A stretch of DNA of 34,692 nt from Gamarada debralockiae (taxonomy: Eukaryota > Ascomycota > Leotiomycetes > Helotiales > Hyphodiscaceae), in assembly GCA_002803225.1 (NCBI GenBank), contig NXFV01000087.1, positions 1 to 34,692 of the forward strand. Direction: 5' to 3'. The notes beneath the pieces are model-generated. The model was not told the DNA's origin and searched no databases. It saw only the letters and a program-made list of their open reading frames with translations. Shown here in pieces: positions 20,347-30,955 of this stretch. Positions within the stretch are counted from its first letter, which is position 1, and each line of letters starts with the position of its first letter. A program made the translations under genes and the position numbers.

Positions 20347-21558
20347 AAGAATGTTCCTCTTAACGCAACTACGGACCAAGAAGGCAATGGACGTGAAGTA
20401 GTCGACGATTTTGACTTCGAGGAATTTTCTCGCTCTCCTCTCATCAAGAAATATTCATGTCGGCTCAAAAAATGCAAAAAGAAATTCATTTCTCGATCGG
20501 GCGTCAGGAAGCACGTGAATAGGATACACAAAACTAGAAAGCCTCCGAGTCTCAAGCCGTACTCATGCCCGCTAAAGGACAAACTCAAGTGCAACACTAC
20601 CTTACGAATCGGCTACTGTGGCAAAGCATGTCAGAGTATCCACAAAATCGACTACTCTAAATAATTCGGCCCTCCTCGTCCCAAGATCGCTTATGAATGT
20701 CCGCGCAAGGAGGATTTAAGCTGCTCAAAGACTTATTCTACCCCTTCTGGCGCATACTATCACGCAAATCATGCACACACTGCCAAAGGATTCCCATGTC
20801 CGCTGAAAGAGGATCTAGATTGCCAAAGGACTTTCGTAACTCCATGGAATGCCCGAATACATGCAAAAGAGCAGCATTCTGGCCAACGATTCCCATGTCC
20901 ACGTGAAGAGGATCTAGGTTGCCAAAAGACTTTCAGCACTTCAGGAAATGCCCAATACCATGCAAAAAGTTCGACTCTGGTAAATCGCTCGCGCGCCGAA
21001 GTCGGGTCGCATGCCCAAGAAAAGCGGCTCTCGGTTGCCTACAGACTTTCGCCAACCCTAGTTCTGCAAAAGTTCATGTGCAGACCTAGCACAATCGTCA
21101 GCGTTGTTCTGTTCCGATGTGTCAGAAAACAATCTCCCAAAGTCTCTTGACAGCAATATCAATGACAAAGCACATGCAGAAGCACAAGGATCAAGGAGAT
21201 GTAGACAGCTTGACAGAATATCCTGCGCAATAATTGTGAAGAGACGAGAGTTGTCAATGCCGCAGATGCGCTACAGGAATTGTTCCAAGAGACAGCCAAT
21301 GCGGATGTCGCAAGGACCAACTCTGCTGGTGACGACGACGTTGAAGAAGCCTCCAATGAAGACGAGGCTTCGAGCGAAGATTTTCAGGATAATCTCGACT
21401 TTTTCAGTGATGGTGTCGTTGGCTTTGAAAAGATAAGTAACGATGAAGACCTGATGGAAAATGACAAAGCCTTCAGCGAACCATTTCCTGTATATCTTAT
21501 GTTGCAACGTGAATCTTCAAATACTAGCAATGAGTTTTCTCTGAGGCGGGCAGGATGA
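20347..21558 (+). pseudogene. Tandem C2H2 zinc-finger protein, degenerate
   Basis: The plus strand encodes a row of zinc-finger units of a recurring shape. After an acidic leader (VVDDFDFEEFSRSP) come KYSCRLKKCKKKFISRSG with VRKHVNRIH, YSCPLKDKLKCNTTLRIGY, YECPRKEDLSCSKTYSTPSG with AYYHANHAH, FPCPLKEDLDCQRTFVTPWN with ARIHAKEQH, FPCPREEDLGCQKTFSTSGN, and after a one-base loss near 20976 VACPRKAALGCLQTFANPSS. An eighth piece, CQKTISQSLLTA with MTKHMQKHKD, is in yet another frame. An acidic tail (GDDDVEEASNEDEASSEDFQ) follows to 21558. Lesions: TAA at 20662-20664, frameshift near 20976, TAG at 21087-21089, and further shifts near 21100 and 21220. The finger pattern is Cys-x6-Cys...His-x3/4-His with conserved K/REDLxC spacing, longer between the cysteines than classical C2H2 fingers. 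Likely a former nucleic-acid-binding protein; target unknown. Confidence 0.7.
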
Positions 21559-21983
21559 GAACACTTACCAACAGGTTGCGTCGGTACGGTCTCTCAATGG
21601 CGTTTCGACACGCCGCCGCTAACAGTGTCCAGAAATGTATAGTGAAACCCTCATTAGCTTCGCAAGCCGTGGCCTTTACTTCATTGGTCGTCGGCTGACT
21701 AACAATAAAGACTTTATTCAAAGAGTTGTGCCCCTACAATATGCGGCTAGATCTGGACACTGCCTATATCATCCATGCAAAGCCCATGAGAATTAATCCC
21801 CGTTACGCCGTATGTTCGGCCAAGCTGGAGTTAAGTCGATTCGAAGACAAGGACGACCAGCTCCTTGGCTGTGCTGATACATTGCGTGGTGTCCTTGCAG
21901 AGTCGGCAGAGACCACCATGGAAAATTGGTGAGTCCGAGCTTTTTGCGAAGGTTGTGCGCAGTAGCGACAAGATCAAAAAGGG

Positions 21984-22531
21984 GATAACGCCTGGACAAC
22001 AATCGTCTGCCTAGGTCTTGAGTATTTCAGCGCCACGAGAAAGTTCTTCGAGATTGGGGTCGTCGATTACTATTCGGGAGAAGTCCTGTGCGACGTGAAA
22101 GTAGAGCACAATCTCGGCACCGCTCTACGTCACACTAGGCCAGGGATTGACCCACAAAGAGAATCATCAGCCTCAAGACTTATGAAAAGGTCAACATGAG
22201 CTTAAATGCCGGCAAGACCCTTAGTCTCGACGTCCATCAAATCTCAAATCTACTCCGGAGCATCATAATGCCTGAAGCTATTGTTCTTGTTTGGGCCTCG
22301 CACAGGCTAGACTTGCAATTACTTCGTAACTATTTGGTGGCAGTTGGCTACGGAGACTTCCTAACGCCTGATGAGAACTGCATTCCTCTGGTCCTCCTGG
22401 TCAGGAAAAAATTGCATCAGACACAAATCTCGGAGAAGTGGCTGCGTCTGCAGAAGTCAATGAAGGACAGCATTGCGAAATTCACGTTATCTCTTCCAAT
22501 ACTCTTTGAGCTGATATTTGTTGGCCACTAA
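21984..22531 (+). pseudogene. RNase H-fold exonuclease-like domain remnant
   Basis: From about 21984 one frame reads DNAWTTIVCLGLEYF, then SATRKFFEIGVVDYYSGE, KVEHNLGTALRHTRPGID. Near 22171 one base is missing and the frame moves to LKTYEKVNMSLNAGKTLSLD, then IVLVWASHRLDLQLLRNYL and DENCIPLVLL. The order (strand with D-x-E, aromatic strand FEIGVVDY, later hydrophobic strand and Asp) resembles DEDD-type 3'-5' exonucleases of the RNase H superfamily, but the first catalytic position reads G-L-E rather than D-L-E. It lies 0.4 kb after the zinc-finger remnant in the same direction, with only unassigned sequence between, so both may be parts of one former gene (inference). The last part of the frame, to 22531, is poorly conserved-looking. 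Confidence 0.5.
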
Positions 22532-22879
22532 TTGATAGGCCGCAACCATCGCGCAATAGCAGACTCGTTGCAATTGCGACTCATGGCCTAGTATATTGAG
22601 AATAACTTTCGGGACTCCCCAGAATCGCAACAAAGAATATTTGAATATCAGCGAGTCAACGTGCAGATGAGACTTGATGAGTACAACGGTGGTTTCATCG
22701 ATCCATCTCTGCCTTGATTGTAGTTCTACCATCATTGATTGCGGATCTGGACTGTCGCAGTGAAAGCGTTCGAGGCGGGCTTTGCGGTAGAGTTTCTTTT
22801 TGAGCATGCACATTTGTCGCCGACGGTGGTATGTGGAGCGGATGGGAGACAAGAGTTGTGTAGAAAAGATATCTCCATT

Positions 22880-24719
22880 TCAATTCCAGTTTGAAGATGT
22901 TTTCTCCAACTCCTTTTTTACCTCATCCATGATGATCTTCCTAATGCCAGCCAGCCCGTCACTTCTCTGTACATGTATAATTCGTCTTGGAAGATGATCC
23001 AGTCCAGAGAGCTGTGGGGGTAGAATTTCATTAAAGTGAAACTCCTTCTCTCCTGCCAACGCCATCTCCACAGCATGACTGAACTTGGCCGGATGCGCTG
23101 TTGACAGGGCTACATAATGTATCCCTGGCGCCGCCTCGGCTGATCGCAGTGCCGCAGTCACGCTGACAGCAGAATGGGGATCCAGAACGTAATATTTTGA
23201 ACCTGGACTGACAGCGTCGGGCCACCGGTACACATCGCGAATAGTAGCCAAAGTCTCCGCATCCGAAACCCGCTCTGACGAAAACTCAGCCCTTGCCGCG
23301 TCCAACACCTTCTGCTCAACGGAGAACCCGCCTTTCGACTTGAGGGCCGTCTGCCATTCCTTGACTTTCAGACTTGCGATATGTCTTCTGTTCTGTATGC
23401 CATCCACACTGGAGCTGTAGACATCATACGCGATAAACCATAATAGCCGCTCAAAGTTGCTGCTGATGAGAATGTCCATCGCGGGGGATAACGTCCCCTT
23501 CACACCGCTGGAATGTGCATTGTCCTCCTTCACGTTGGTGGTGAGAACGGTTGGCTTCTCATAAGAGCCCGTTTGCCAGAAGCGATGAAGAATATCGTTC
23601 TCATTTGTCGCAATAACAAGTTTCGATATCGGAAGACCCATTCGCTTTGCAAAGAATCCGGCCAATATATTTCCGAAATTCCCGGTTGGGATAGCGAAAC
23701 TAATCTCGTCGGTTGAGGGATTAAACAAGCCGGAGCGGATAAGTGAGAAGTATGACGCGAAGTAGTAGGTTATCTGGGCCAAAATTCTTGAAACGTTGAT
23801 TGAGTTGATGGAGGTGATGTTATGGGCTGCGTTGATCGAAGGATCGGTAAAGAGGGCTTTCAGAAGCTCCTGGAGCATCTCGTCAACGATGATTATCACA
23901 ATAGACGAGAGAGGTATACTTGACAATCATCAAACGTCCCATCTACGCTCAAGCAATGTACTAGACGATAAAAATTAGCTCGAATCGAAATGATATCTAT
24001 AGTATGAGAATTCTAAGGGCAAGTATTACACTAACAGGAGGATACCGGAAACTTACTGTTCGCATCAGGTATCGTCGTCATTTGTGCCTCCTGTACTGGG
24101 GAAATCCTCCCTGTCGGATACATAATGAACACGGAGATGTCCTTTTTCCCCTTTAGACCTGAAATTCCAGCTGAACCAGTATCTCCTGAAGTAGCACCAA
24201 TGACCGTCAAGTGCTCGCGATCCTGCCCTGCTTTAGACCTATTCTGATTCCGCCTGTCAAGGAAGAACTCAAGGAGGTTTCCTAAAAGTTGTAGTGCAAC
24301 ATCCTTGAACGCAAAAGTCGGCCCATGAAACAGTTCCAGCAAATATATTTTCCTCTTGTTGTCTAGTGTTATTGTGGGCGTTACGCTTGGGACCCTAAAT
24401 GTTGAATACGATCGACGTATAATGCCCTCGAGGGAGTTATGTGGGACCTCGGCCGGTGAGATGTATAATCTTAGGATTTCGAATGCCAGGTCTTCAAACG
24501 ATAAGTTCGCCCAATCATTCTTCCAGTTTGGTGGTAGGGAGGGAATCTCGTCGGGAATGAATAGCCCATTATCGGACGCAAGGCCTTTTAGGACTGCTTC
24601 CTCGAAGGAGACCTACGAATCATTTAGTAATTATAGTAAACTTAGAGAGGTAGGGTATCTACGCTGTAAGAACCTCCACGGGTGCTTGAATATTTTTGTG
24701 ATGTGGTATGCGAAGCCAT
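22880..24719 (-). CDS. THR4: Threonine synthase
   Basis: Four exons, 24719-24663, 24612-24057, 23960-23920 and 23878-22880, sum to 1653 bases and 550 residues with all junctions in phase. The enzyme turns O-phosphohomoserine into threonine and phosphate, using pyridoxal phosphate, in the cytosol; it is the last step of threonine synthesis. Evidence: the N terminus MASHTTSQKYSSTRGGSYS joins VSFEEAVLKGLASDNGLFIP, the classic start of the fungal enzyme; ELFHGPTFAFKDVALQLLGN contains the PLP-binding Lys122; VIGATSGDTGSAGISGLKGK is the phosphate-cup region; DGTFDDCQ spans exon 3; FAIPTGNFGNILAGFFAKRM and IATNENDILHRFWQTG follow. The Gly-rich and Asn/Thr motifs look intact. The length fits fungal Thr4 proteins, which are longer than bacterial ThrC. 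Exon 3 is only 41 bases. Two TGASTCA boxes upstream suggest general amino-acid control by Gcn4/CpcA. There are no lesions, in contrast with the zinc-finger/exonuclease remnants at its 3' side. Confidence 0.94.
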
Positions 24720-24815
24720 TGAGGGTAGCGACTTGATTGAAGCAGACTCAGCAAAATGAAAGGTTGGGCTTGATTGCGATTCTGGCTTTCGACCAGGCAC
24801 GCTAGGCCTAATATG

Positions 24816-24822
24816 TGACTCA
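24816..24822. promoter_or_regulatory. Gcn4/CpcA-type site TGACTCA
   Basis: Perfect match to the palindromic TGASTCA box, about 97 bases upstream of the threonine synthase ATG. Amino-acid biosynthesis genes in fungi are commonly induced through this site by the bZIP factor Gcn4/CpcA on starvation. The binding itself is inferred. Confidence 0.6.
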
Positions 24823-25028
24823 GCTTGGGTACGCCAAGAAGCACGTGATCCGTGCCAACTCCGTGGCGGAAATATATCGCAGGGTAAGCCGAGGAGGACG
24901 GCCGCCTCGCTCGCCAGGGTCGATCCATTCTGCGTATATCTTGATCGACCTCGAACGAAATACCACGGAAACTTGAGGTCTGGTTTCTGAGGGGTTTCGT
25001 TTTGCGCTGCTTTATCGGCAATATTGGG

Positions 25029-25035
25029 TGAGTCA
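25029..25035. promoter_or_regulatory. Second Gcn4/CpcA-type site TGAGTCA
   Basis: Second perfect TGASTCA box, about 310 bases upstream of the threonine synthase ATG, in the same 440-base gap between that gene and the 3' end of the next minus-strand gene. A pair of sites is typical of strongly co-regulated genes. Confidence 0.5.
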
Positions 25036-25161
25036 AGGTGAGAAGGAGGTGAGCCATCGGGGGACTGCAAGACGGATGAACCGAATTTTCAACAGCCTTC
25101 AATTGCTATTCTAAACTCCTCGACTTTTTGACAAACAATATGTTTGTCTTATTGTAAAATT

Positions 25162-27899
25162 TTACTCGGAACTCCCTTCAACAAATTCTCTCTTTACTCT
25201 AAACATATCCCATGATTTCATTCCACTGCCAAACCGCCCAGAAACTTTCCCACCTCCTCGTCCAGCCATGGACCGTTTGATAGAACTTGATAGGGCAAGG
25301 GGCTCCGTCTCTGCCAAATTCGCTAGATATTTAATTGTATAGATATCTTCCAGCATTGCTTTCCATTGCAATAAGGCTTCTCTAGCGTAATCCCAGTCTA
25401 TATAACGTCGCCAATGACTGATCGTTTTTACTCGACTTAGGAAGTAGTTCGTGACATAGAAACCATCCCTTTCCCAAACGTTAGTAAGAAGATTGAATTG
25501 GTCCTTGATATCGGGAACGTTGCCATTGGTGTCGAGGCAGAAGAGACACCACTCCGGGCCCCCGAGCTCCGTTGCCTCTCGAAAACTGTTGCTATATACC
25601 AATACAGATTTGATTCGACAGTGAGGACTACCAAAGGACGGGTACATCTTGTATGGTGTGATAAAGGTGCTTGTTTGGTCTGTGAAGTTCATTTTTTGAT
25701 ATTCAACCATACCAGAAAACCGAGTAAGAGGCTCGATTGATCCTCTTGGATCTTGTGAAGAGATGATTTGAAGAACTTGAAACAAAGCTGGAATTCCGAA
25801 AGGCGAAGATGGTTTGGCTTCGAACCCTGGCGTTCCGCTAGCTTGCTTGTCTAAGAAGACCGATCGAGTTTCAATAGCAGCAACTAAGTTATCTCCCATC
25901 GACTGACCTCTCAAGTGTTGGACTAGGGTTATCACATCGTGAGTTGTTACTTCCGTTGGAGGAGTGTCGCCTTTGGTAGCCACCGCTCTTTTGCGACCTG
26001 CATTCCTTTGCATCGTTTTGATCACATCTTGATCAAAAACAATGCAAGCTATAACTCGTCTTGGTTGCCACCGCTCAGAAAAGTGGACATAGTAGACAAT
26101 AATGGCATATCTGACACGTGAACCCGGTGCCACATCGTCAAGTAATCTTCGGTTTCCGGTCCATTGTTCTTCTAGAAATGAAAGAACATCATTTGAAATC
26201 ATCACCGCATGGCCTGCAACAGCATCCTTTATTGCTGAAGTGAATTGCTCTAGACGTTCTTCGGGAATCCCGCCGGTGATGAATGGTGCTAAGAGAGTGT
26301 GGAAAACATCATTCGTGAATTGAACACATTCAAAGCAAGTCTCAATAATGGTCGGGTCCCTGAAAGCACCAGCCACAGTGTCTGTGTTTTGCCATTGCTC
26401 GGATTTTTCTTCGCAAAGATCAGGATTTTCCAATATCTCAGCAAACTGAGGAGCAGGAGGATCCAGTTCCATTTGGTGTTGCCAGGCGGCCACTCCTTGG
26501 TTGGAAGGAGGATCCAATTCCATTTGGTGTTGCAAGGCTACCACTTCTTGGTTTATCGACAAGAAATCCGTGTCTAGTGAGATACTAACAGTATCATTAA
26601 GTTCTTTCCCGGAAGCCTTCTTAGATAGCGCTTTGAGGAGCCGAGCAATACCATGACGGTAGAGATCCCGCGCCCAATCAAAGATATAGTCGACAAGTAG
26701 CAATATTTGTAGAGCGCCATCTCGCGAGTCCAGACGACCGGTCCAGAGGTCTAGGATATTCTGAGACGTATTATTAGAAGGAAATGATTGGTTAGAATTT
26801 GACAAAGGATAACTTACATATGATGTATGTTGATCTCTACAATCTTCTTCAACGTCTGTAAAGCATCCGTAAAGCCTCCATTCTTCTCCTCGATTTGCAA
26901 AAAACCAGACAAGAGATCCTCCTTGTTCACTCAGACGCTGCTTAGATCTGGCTTGCAGCACTTCCTGCATTCTAAGCAACGTCCAGATAGGGAACGCTGT
27001 TTGACGCTGGCACGCATCAAAACTATCGCCCCTCTCGGTTTTCGCTTCTGAGATAAGGAAAGGAAATATCAAAGGCCGTGCCCGTTCCTCGAATGGGGTA
27101 AATTGGAATGCCTTGAAATTTTCATCAAGTTCAGCTTCTTCTGTGACTCGATCTTGGATAGCTGCTGTTATTAGTTGTAGTGCTTGAGTGAAGAATTTCG
27201 TTTGCTGTAGACCGTACACTCTATCGGGCTTTCGAGGTCTCAAATCGTAATGTGCTTCTCCTCCGTGAACTATGAATTCATCGGCTCGGTAGTCGAAAAT
27301 GTGGTTTAAATCTACACTTCCTCTTTATAGCAAGAGCATTTGAGTAAAAGAAATCAATGCTTGTGGCGTTATAGGCGGAAATACTTACTGATTCTTAAGT
27401 TTTGCTTCGGCAGTGCAAGAGCATGGAGCCCGATCATCACGATGCTTTTGAAGTGATCTAGTTATCTCATTTGAACTCTCGGGCTCCGCTTCAATTTCCG
27501 ATCGCCACATTCGCTTTTTACATGAGGGGCTTTAGACAGTTCAGCAGGTCATGTCACGTGATAAGAAGACACCACATACCATTTAATCTCTAGCTCAAAG
27601 CGTTTGTAGACGATCTTCTCAATATCTAGTCTCCACTGTATCTCGGAAGATTGGTTACGAGTCAGTCTCGAAACTGTGTCAACCAAGCGTTGGGCGCGTG
27701 CTTTTGTCTCGTATTTCCAAAAGTTCGATCCGTCTCCATCGGTGCAATAAGTCGAGTATCGCATTGAGCCAAGGACCGAGATTTTTTGGAACGTTTTCAG
27801 ATGATGGGCTGGCCATTCCGATGCCCGGCCCTGGAAGACAATCTTCAATCGCCTGAAGGTTCGTCGGTCCTCTCGATCTCGATCGGCGTCTGTGCCCAT
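25162..27899 (-). CDS. Uncharacterised protein with zinc-binding-like module and PD-ExK nuclease-like signature
   Basis: Exons 27899-27580, 27529-27389, 27316-26818 and 26760-25162 sum to 2559 bases and 852 residues. The last intron (57 bases, GTAAGT...CAG with a CTAAC branch site) is a multiple of three without stops, so retention would add 19 residues. The start ATG 27899-27897 is the first in the frame. Residues 1-106 are basic and unassigned. Residues 107-145 hold CPSC, His136 and CSC (C-x2-C...H...C-x-C), possibly zinc-binding. Next, PRKPDRVYGL (Pro184-Asp185) is followed 59 residues later by PFLISEAKTERG (Glu244, Lys246), a hydrophobic strand carrying E-x-K: the spacing and setting of the PD-(D/E)xK nuclease fold. 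Residues beyond about 380 have no motif I recognise; a 17-residue tandem duplication (HQMELDPP twice) sits before them, and the C terminus is Gly/Arg-rich (SMAGRGGGKVSGRFGSG). Function unknown: a nuclease role is inference from two motifs. There are no lesions. Confidence 0.75.
26455..26554 (-). repeat. 51-bp tandem duplication inside the PD-ExK gene
   Basis: Two near-identical 51-base units, the first at 26455-26505 and the second from 26506, differ at a few positions. The unit is a multiple of three and encodes a repeated 17-residue block containing HQMELDPP, so the frame is kept. Copy number may vary between strains. Confidence 0.75.
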
Positions 27900-28345
27900 G
27901 TCGCTGATTCTGGCTTAAGATCGAAACCCTACGGATTTGAGGTCTAATTCCTAACAGAGAGCTAGGTTTATTCTCGCCTTTTTCTGGTCCTCAAAGAAGT
28001 CAAAGTTATGGGCTGAGCAAGGAATTTCGATTCGATACGAAGAGGGAGTGGGAGTTGGTCTGGCTGCCTAAATGTGACCAAGAGTGGCGCAGCGCAGAAG
28101 CGATATTGTGAAAAACGAACCCCTTGTTTGATTCACAAACCAATATTCCTTAGGTAAAGATTATGTATAAAGATTAAAACTTCTAAAAAAAATTATTATC
28201 TTGCTTTATTATACCATATGACAGAGTAGTACGGTTTGGGCCGCAAAATTCTGCTAGTTTTGTCGCTGTTTTACATAGCCTCCACCGCTTGCTAACTGCA
28301 CGTGCCTCGGTTCGCTTAGCGCGACCATCAGTGTTTCCAGTAGTA
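27900..28345. other. Upstream region of the PD-ExK gene
   Basis: No gene or clear core promoter element recognised. It runs from the start codon of the minus-strand gene to the left end of the first MITE-like element; the part from 28140 is AT-rich. Confidence 0.35.
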
Positions 28346-28702
28346 CAGTCAAACCTGGTTATTACGGAATGAAAAATCAGAGGGTTTTATTCCGATATAA
28401 CCAGGATTCCGATGTATCAAGGTACACGCAATCAGGATAATTAGGCCGAAACCTAGATTTTGCCCAGAAATCCTGACTTTTGCCCAAATATTTAGGCCAA
28501 AACGCCTATATTCTAGTCTCTCTCACCTGTTTTGCTTACCTTGTTATATCGGAATACACTAAAATTTTTAGTGTTTTCATTCCGATATAGGTTATATGGA
28601 GGTATTCCGATATACTCACCTAAAATTCGACGAGTCCGAAACTTCTCGCCGATATAACGAGGATTCCGATATACAGCGTTCCGATATAGCCAGGTTTGAC
28701 TG
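28346..28702. mobile_element. MITE-like element with 25-bp inverted termini and TA duplication
   Basis: A 357-base non-coding element. The left end CAGTCAAACCTGGTTAT and the inverted right end CAGTCAAACCTGGCTAT match at 16 of 17 positions, and the match continues more loosely to about 25 bases. It is flanked by TA on both sides (28344-28345 and 28703-28704), the target duplication of the Tc1/mariner/pogo superfamily. Inside, the motif TTCCGATATA or its complement recurs about eight times, mostly near the ends (for example CCGATATAACCAGGATTCCG), as expected for transposase-binding subterminal repeats. There is no transposase frame, so it depends on a source element elsewhere. Confidence 0.88.
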
Positions 28703-28980
28703 TATTAAGACGTAATATATGACCAGTTTTTAGACTATCTATCACGGACTGTGGTTGCAGAGCATAGGAATTGAATTGGGAAGCGTTGTCTGATTTCTAG
28801 AAAGGTAAGGGAACATAAGAGATATATGTATGCACTTAGAGCATGTGACTTCCTGCAGCGCCATGTGGGAACACCGTGCTTCGTGATACGCCCCCTAGTT
28901 AAGTGATCCTAACAGGAAAAACTTAACTGCCGAGCTCCGTTGTTAATAGAGGATCGTGTGAGATGAGCTCTAGGGAACAT
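28703..28980. other. Short non-coding gap
   Basis: No gene or repeat recognised between the MITE-like element and the AAT/AAC microsatellite. Confidence 0.35.
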
Positions 28981-29031
28981 AATAATAACAATAACAACAA
29001 TAGCAACAACAATAATAATAACAATAATAAT
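28981..29031. repeat. AAT/AAC trinucleotide microsatellite
   Basis: About 17 tandem triplets of AAT and AAC with one TAG-CAA interruption, directly before the ATG of a small Ala-rich ORF. Confidence 0.9.
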
Positions 29032-29435
29032 GCCTCTAAAGAAGAGTAGAGCTGTGCTTCGCGCGCGTATAGCGGTCGCTCGTGCCGCTCGTGTCCCTTG
29101 TCAAGGTAAGAAGGTAAGTCCCTTGGGTATTGTTTACAAGCTTGTATTGATAGGTCAAGCTTGTCTTAGTTTATTGACTAGTTTAAACTTCCTGAGCTTA
29201 GCTGACTTGTTGATTATAGAGTGCTGCCGCCGCCGCCGCCACCACCACTGCCGCCGCTCCCTCTCCTCGCTGTCGCGCCGCCGCTATTGCTCCCCCCACT
29301 GCTGTCACAACCTCCGCTCATCGTGCCACTGCTGCCCCTATCGCCCTCATTACTGTTGTTGCTACGCCAGGCACCCTCGCGTGTTGTTACGGCCTGGGTC
29401 TGCGACCCCCTGGCAGATCGCCGGCCGCCTCTTAG
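29030..29435 (+). CDS. Possible small basic, Ala-rich protein (two exons)
   Basis: ATG 29030 opens MPLKKSRAVLRARIAVARAA. An intron with strong consensus (GTAAGT at 29114, ATAG ending at 29219) joins GKK to an Ala/Thr/Pro-rich second exon, giving 300 bases and 99 residues ending RSPAAS. The second exon begins with a degenerate GCC/ACC triplet repeat, which explains most of its length. The N terminus is very basic. There is no recognised family; it could be the N-terminal remnant of a repeat-borne gene, as it lies in a repeat-rich arm between a microsatellite and AT-rich DNA. The splice consensus is the best argument for it. Confidence 0.3.
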
Positions 29436-30955
29436 CTAAGCTCTAGCCCCTCTATTTCATGAAACATTAGTGATCTTGCAAACCCCTAACTTTTTTCTAG
29501 CCTCCTACAGTCTATATATACTAGTACTTCTATATTCTCTTTTTACTTTCTTCTCTCCTTAGCTTTAGATTCTTGTATCTAGTCTACCAATTAACCTGGG
29601 TTTACTCTTTATATGGGTTTCCCTGCTCCCCTATTAACTGAGGCATGACACTTGTTATACTATCGCTGTATTTCGACTTGTAATTCTGTGATAGTAGCAG
29701 AGAACTCTTGACAAAGGGTATCTATGTCTGTGGATGGATATAAAGGTATATAGAAATCGTAAGGGTTGTATGACTCAGGTGTTATTAGAAGTAAGGTAAA
29801 AAATCAAGGGTAGAGTATCAGGGCGTAAACATAAATATAAGTATAAACATAAGTATAGACATGATATTTTGGCCTTAACTAGAGGGTTAATAATAATGTG
29901 ATAGGGGGCACTCAAGCAATGTAAATCAAGCAGTACTCTCTATTCTTAGAATTATCAACAAGGAGAAAAGGTTCTAAGTACATGAAATCTAATATAACTC
30001 TAGGACGCGCCAGTGCACAGACGCGTGACTTACGCACAGGCAGCGCGATCAGGTGACATTCGCCAGAACTGTCATACTAGTGACTCTGTAACAGCTGCAG
30101 GTAGCTGGAGGGCAACAGGAGGGATCACAATACAACAGAGGAGTAGCAGTTCAGCGAATGGAGGAGTGTTGGTTGTATTTCCTGAGCTTTCGTACGATCT
30201 GATTTCCGAAACTCAAGCTTGCCCTTCTTCAAGTAGGGTTGGCAAGCCTTACTTATACTTCATATGGCAGCTGTACTGGCTGCTGACTCTAATTCCGATC
30301 CTTCTAGGCTCCTGCAGGCTGATATTACTCCTCCAGGGTCTGCATAGCCTAGCCTGTTCCTTCAGAGCCTAGTTCTATTACAGACTCCCTTTTTTGCTTG
30401 TCTTTACTATTAGGGATAGTAGTTATAGGGAGAGACATTATGAGAATTATAGTCTTATAACTAGTAATTAAGAGAGAAAAGAGTAATATACAAGAGAGAG
30501 CTCCTAGCTTTATACTAGATACTAGGCTTTGGAACACTGCCGGTATACTAGTAAATAGAAGAAAGGTTTAATAGATTGCCTCTACCATACCCTGCTCCCG
30601 CGTTAGGACTGGCCGATAGAAGTATGAGGTCCTCATCAGGCAATCGTCCCAGCACAGACACAGGGACAAGTAGGCGCATAGAGCTTGAGATTCTGGCTAT
30701 CTACTGTGGGAGGAAGCTCATTTGACTTTGCGCTATTCCATGGCCCAGCGCGTGCGCACTGCGGAAGTTGTTTTTACAGGATGAGGACTGGGATAATGTG
30801 CCGGCTGCAACCAGTCAAGAGTGCTGCCCCAGCGTCTTGCATGGCCAACAGTCTTGATGAGTCGGGCAAGATAGCTGAAAGAGGTCGTAACCTCAATCAG
30901 TAGCAGCAGTTGTTGGTCCTTGCTGTAAAATTGTGAAATTTGTCATATATAGCCA
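29436..30955. other. AT-rich, repeat-like region without a supportable gene
   Basis: Rich in TATA, CTAG and TTAG words at 29450-30000 and 30370-30590, a composition typical of RIP-mutated DNA. A better-coded-looking island at about 30010-30370 (RVTYAQAARSGDIRQN and onward) has no recognisable domain. Possible remnant of a retroelement, but no reverse transcriptase, integrase or transposase motif is visible. Confidence 0.4.

Noticed and set aside
30003..30372. Plus-strand ORF containing TYAQAARSGDIRQN as a LINE ORF1 fragment
   Set aside because: The resemblance is limited to a few residues; no zinc knuckle, endonuclease or reverse transcriptase motif follows.
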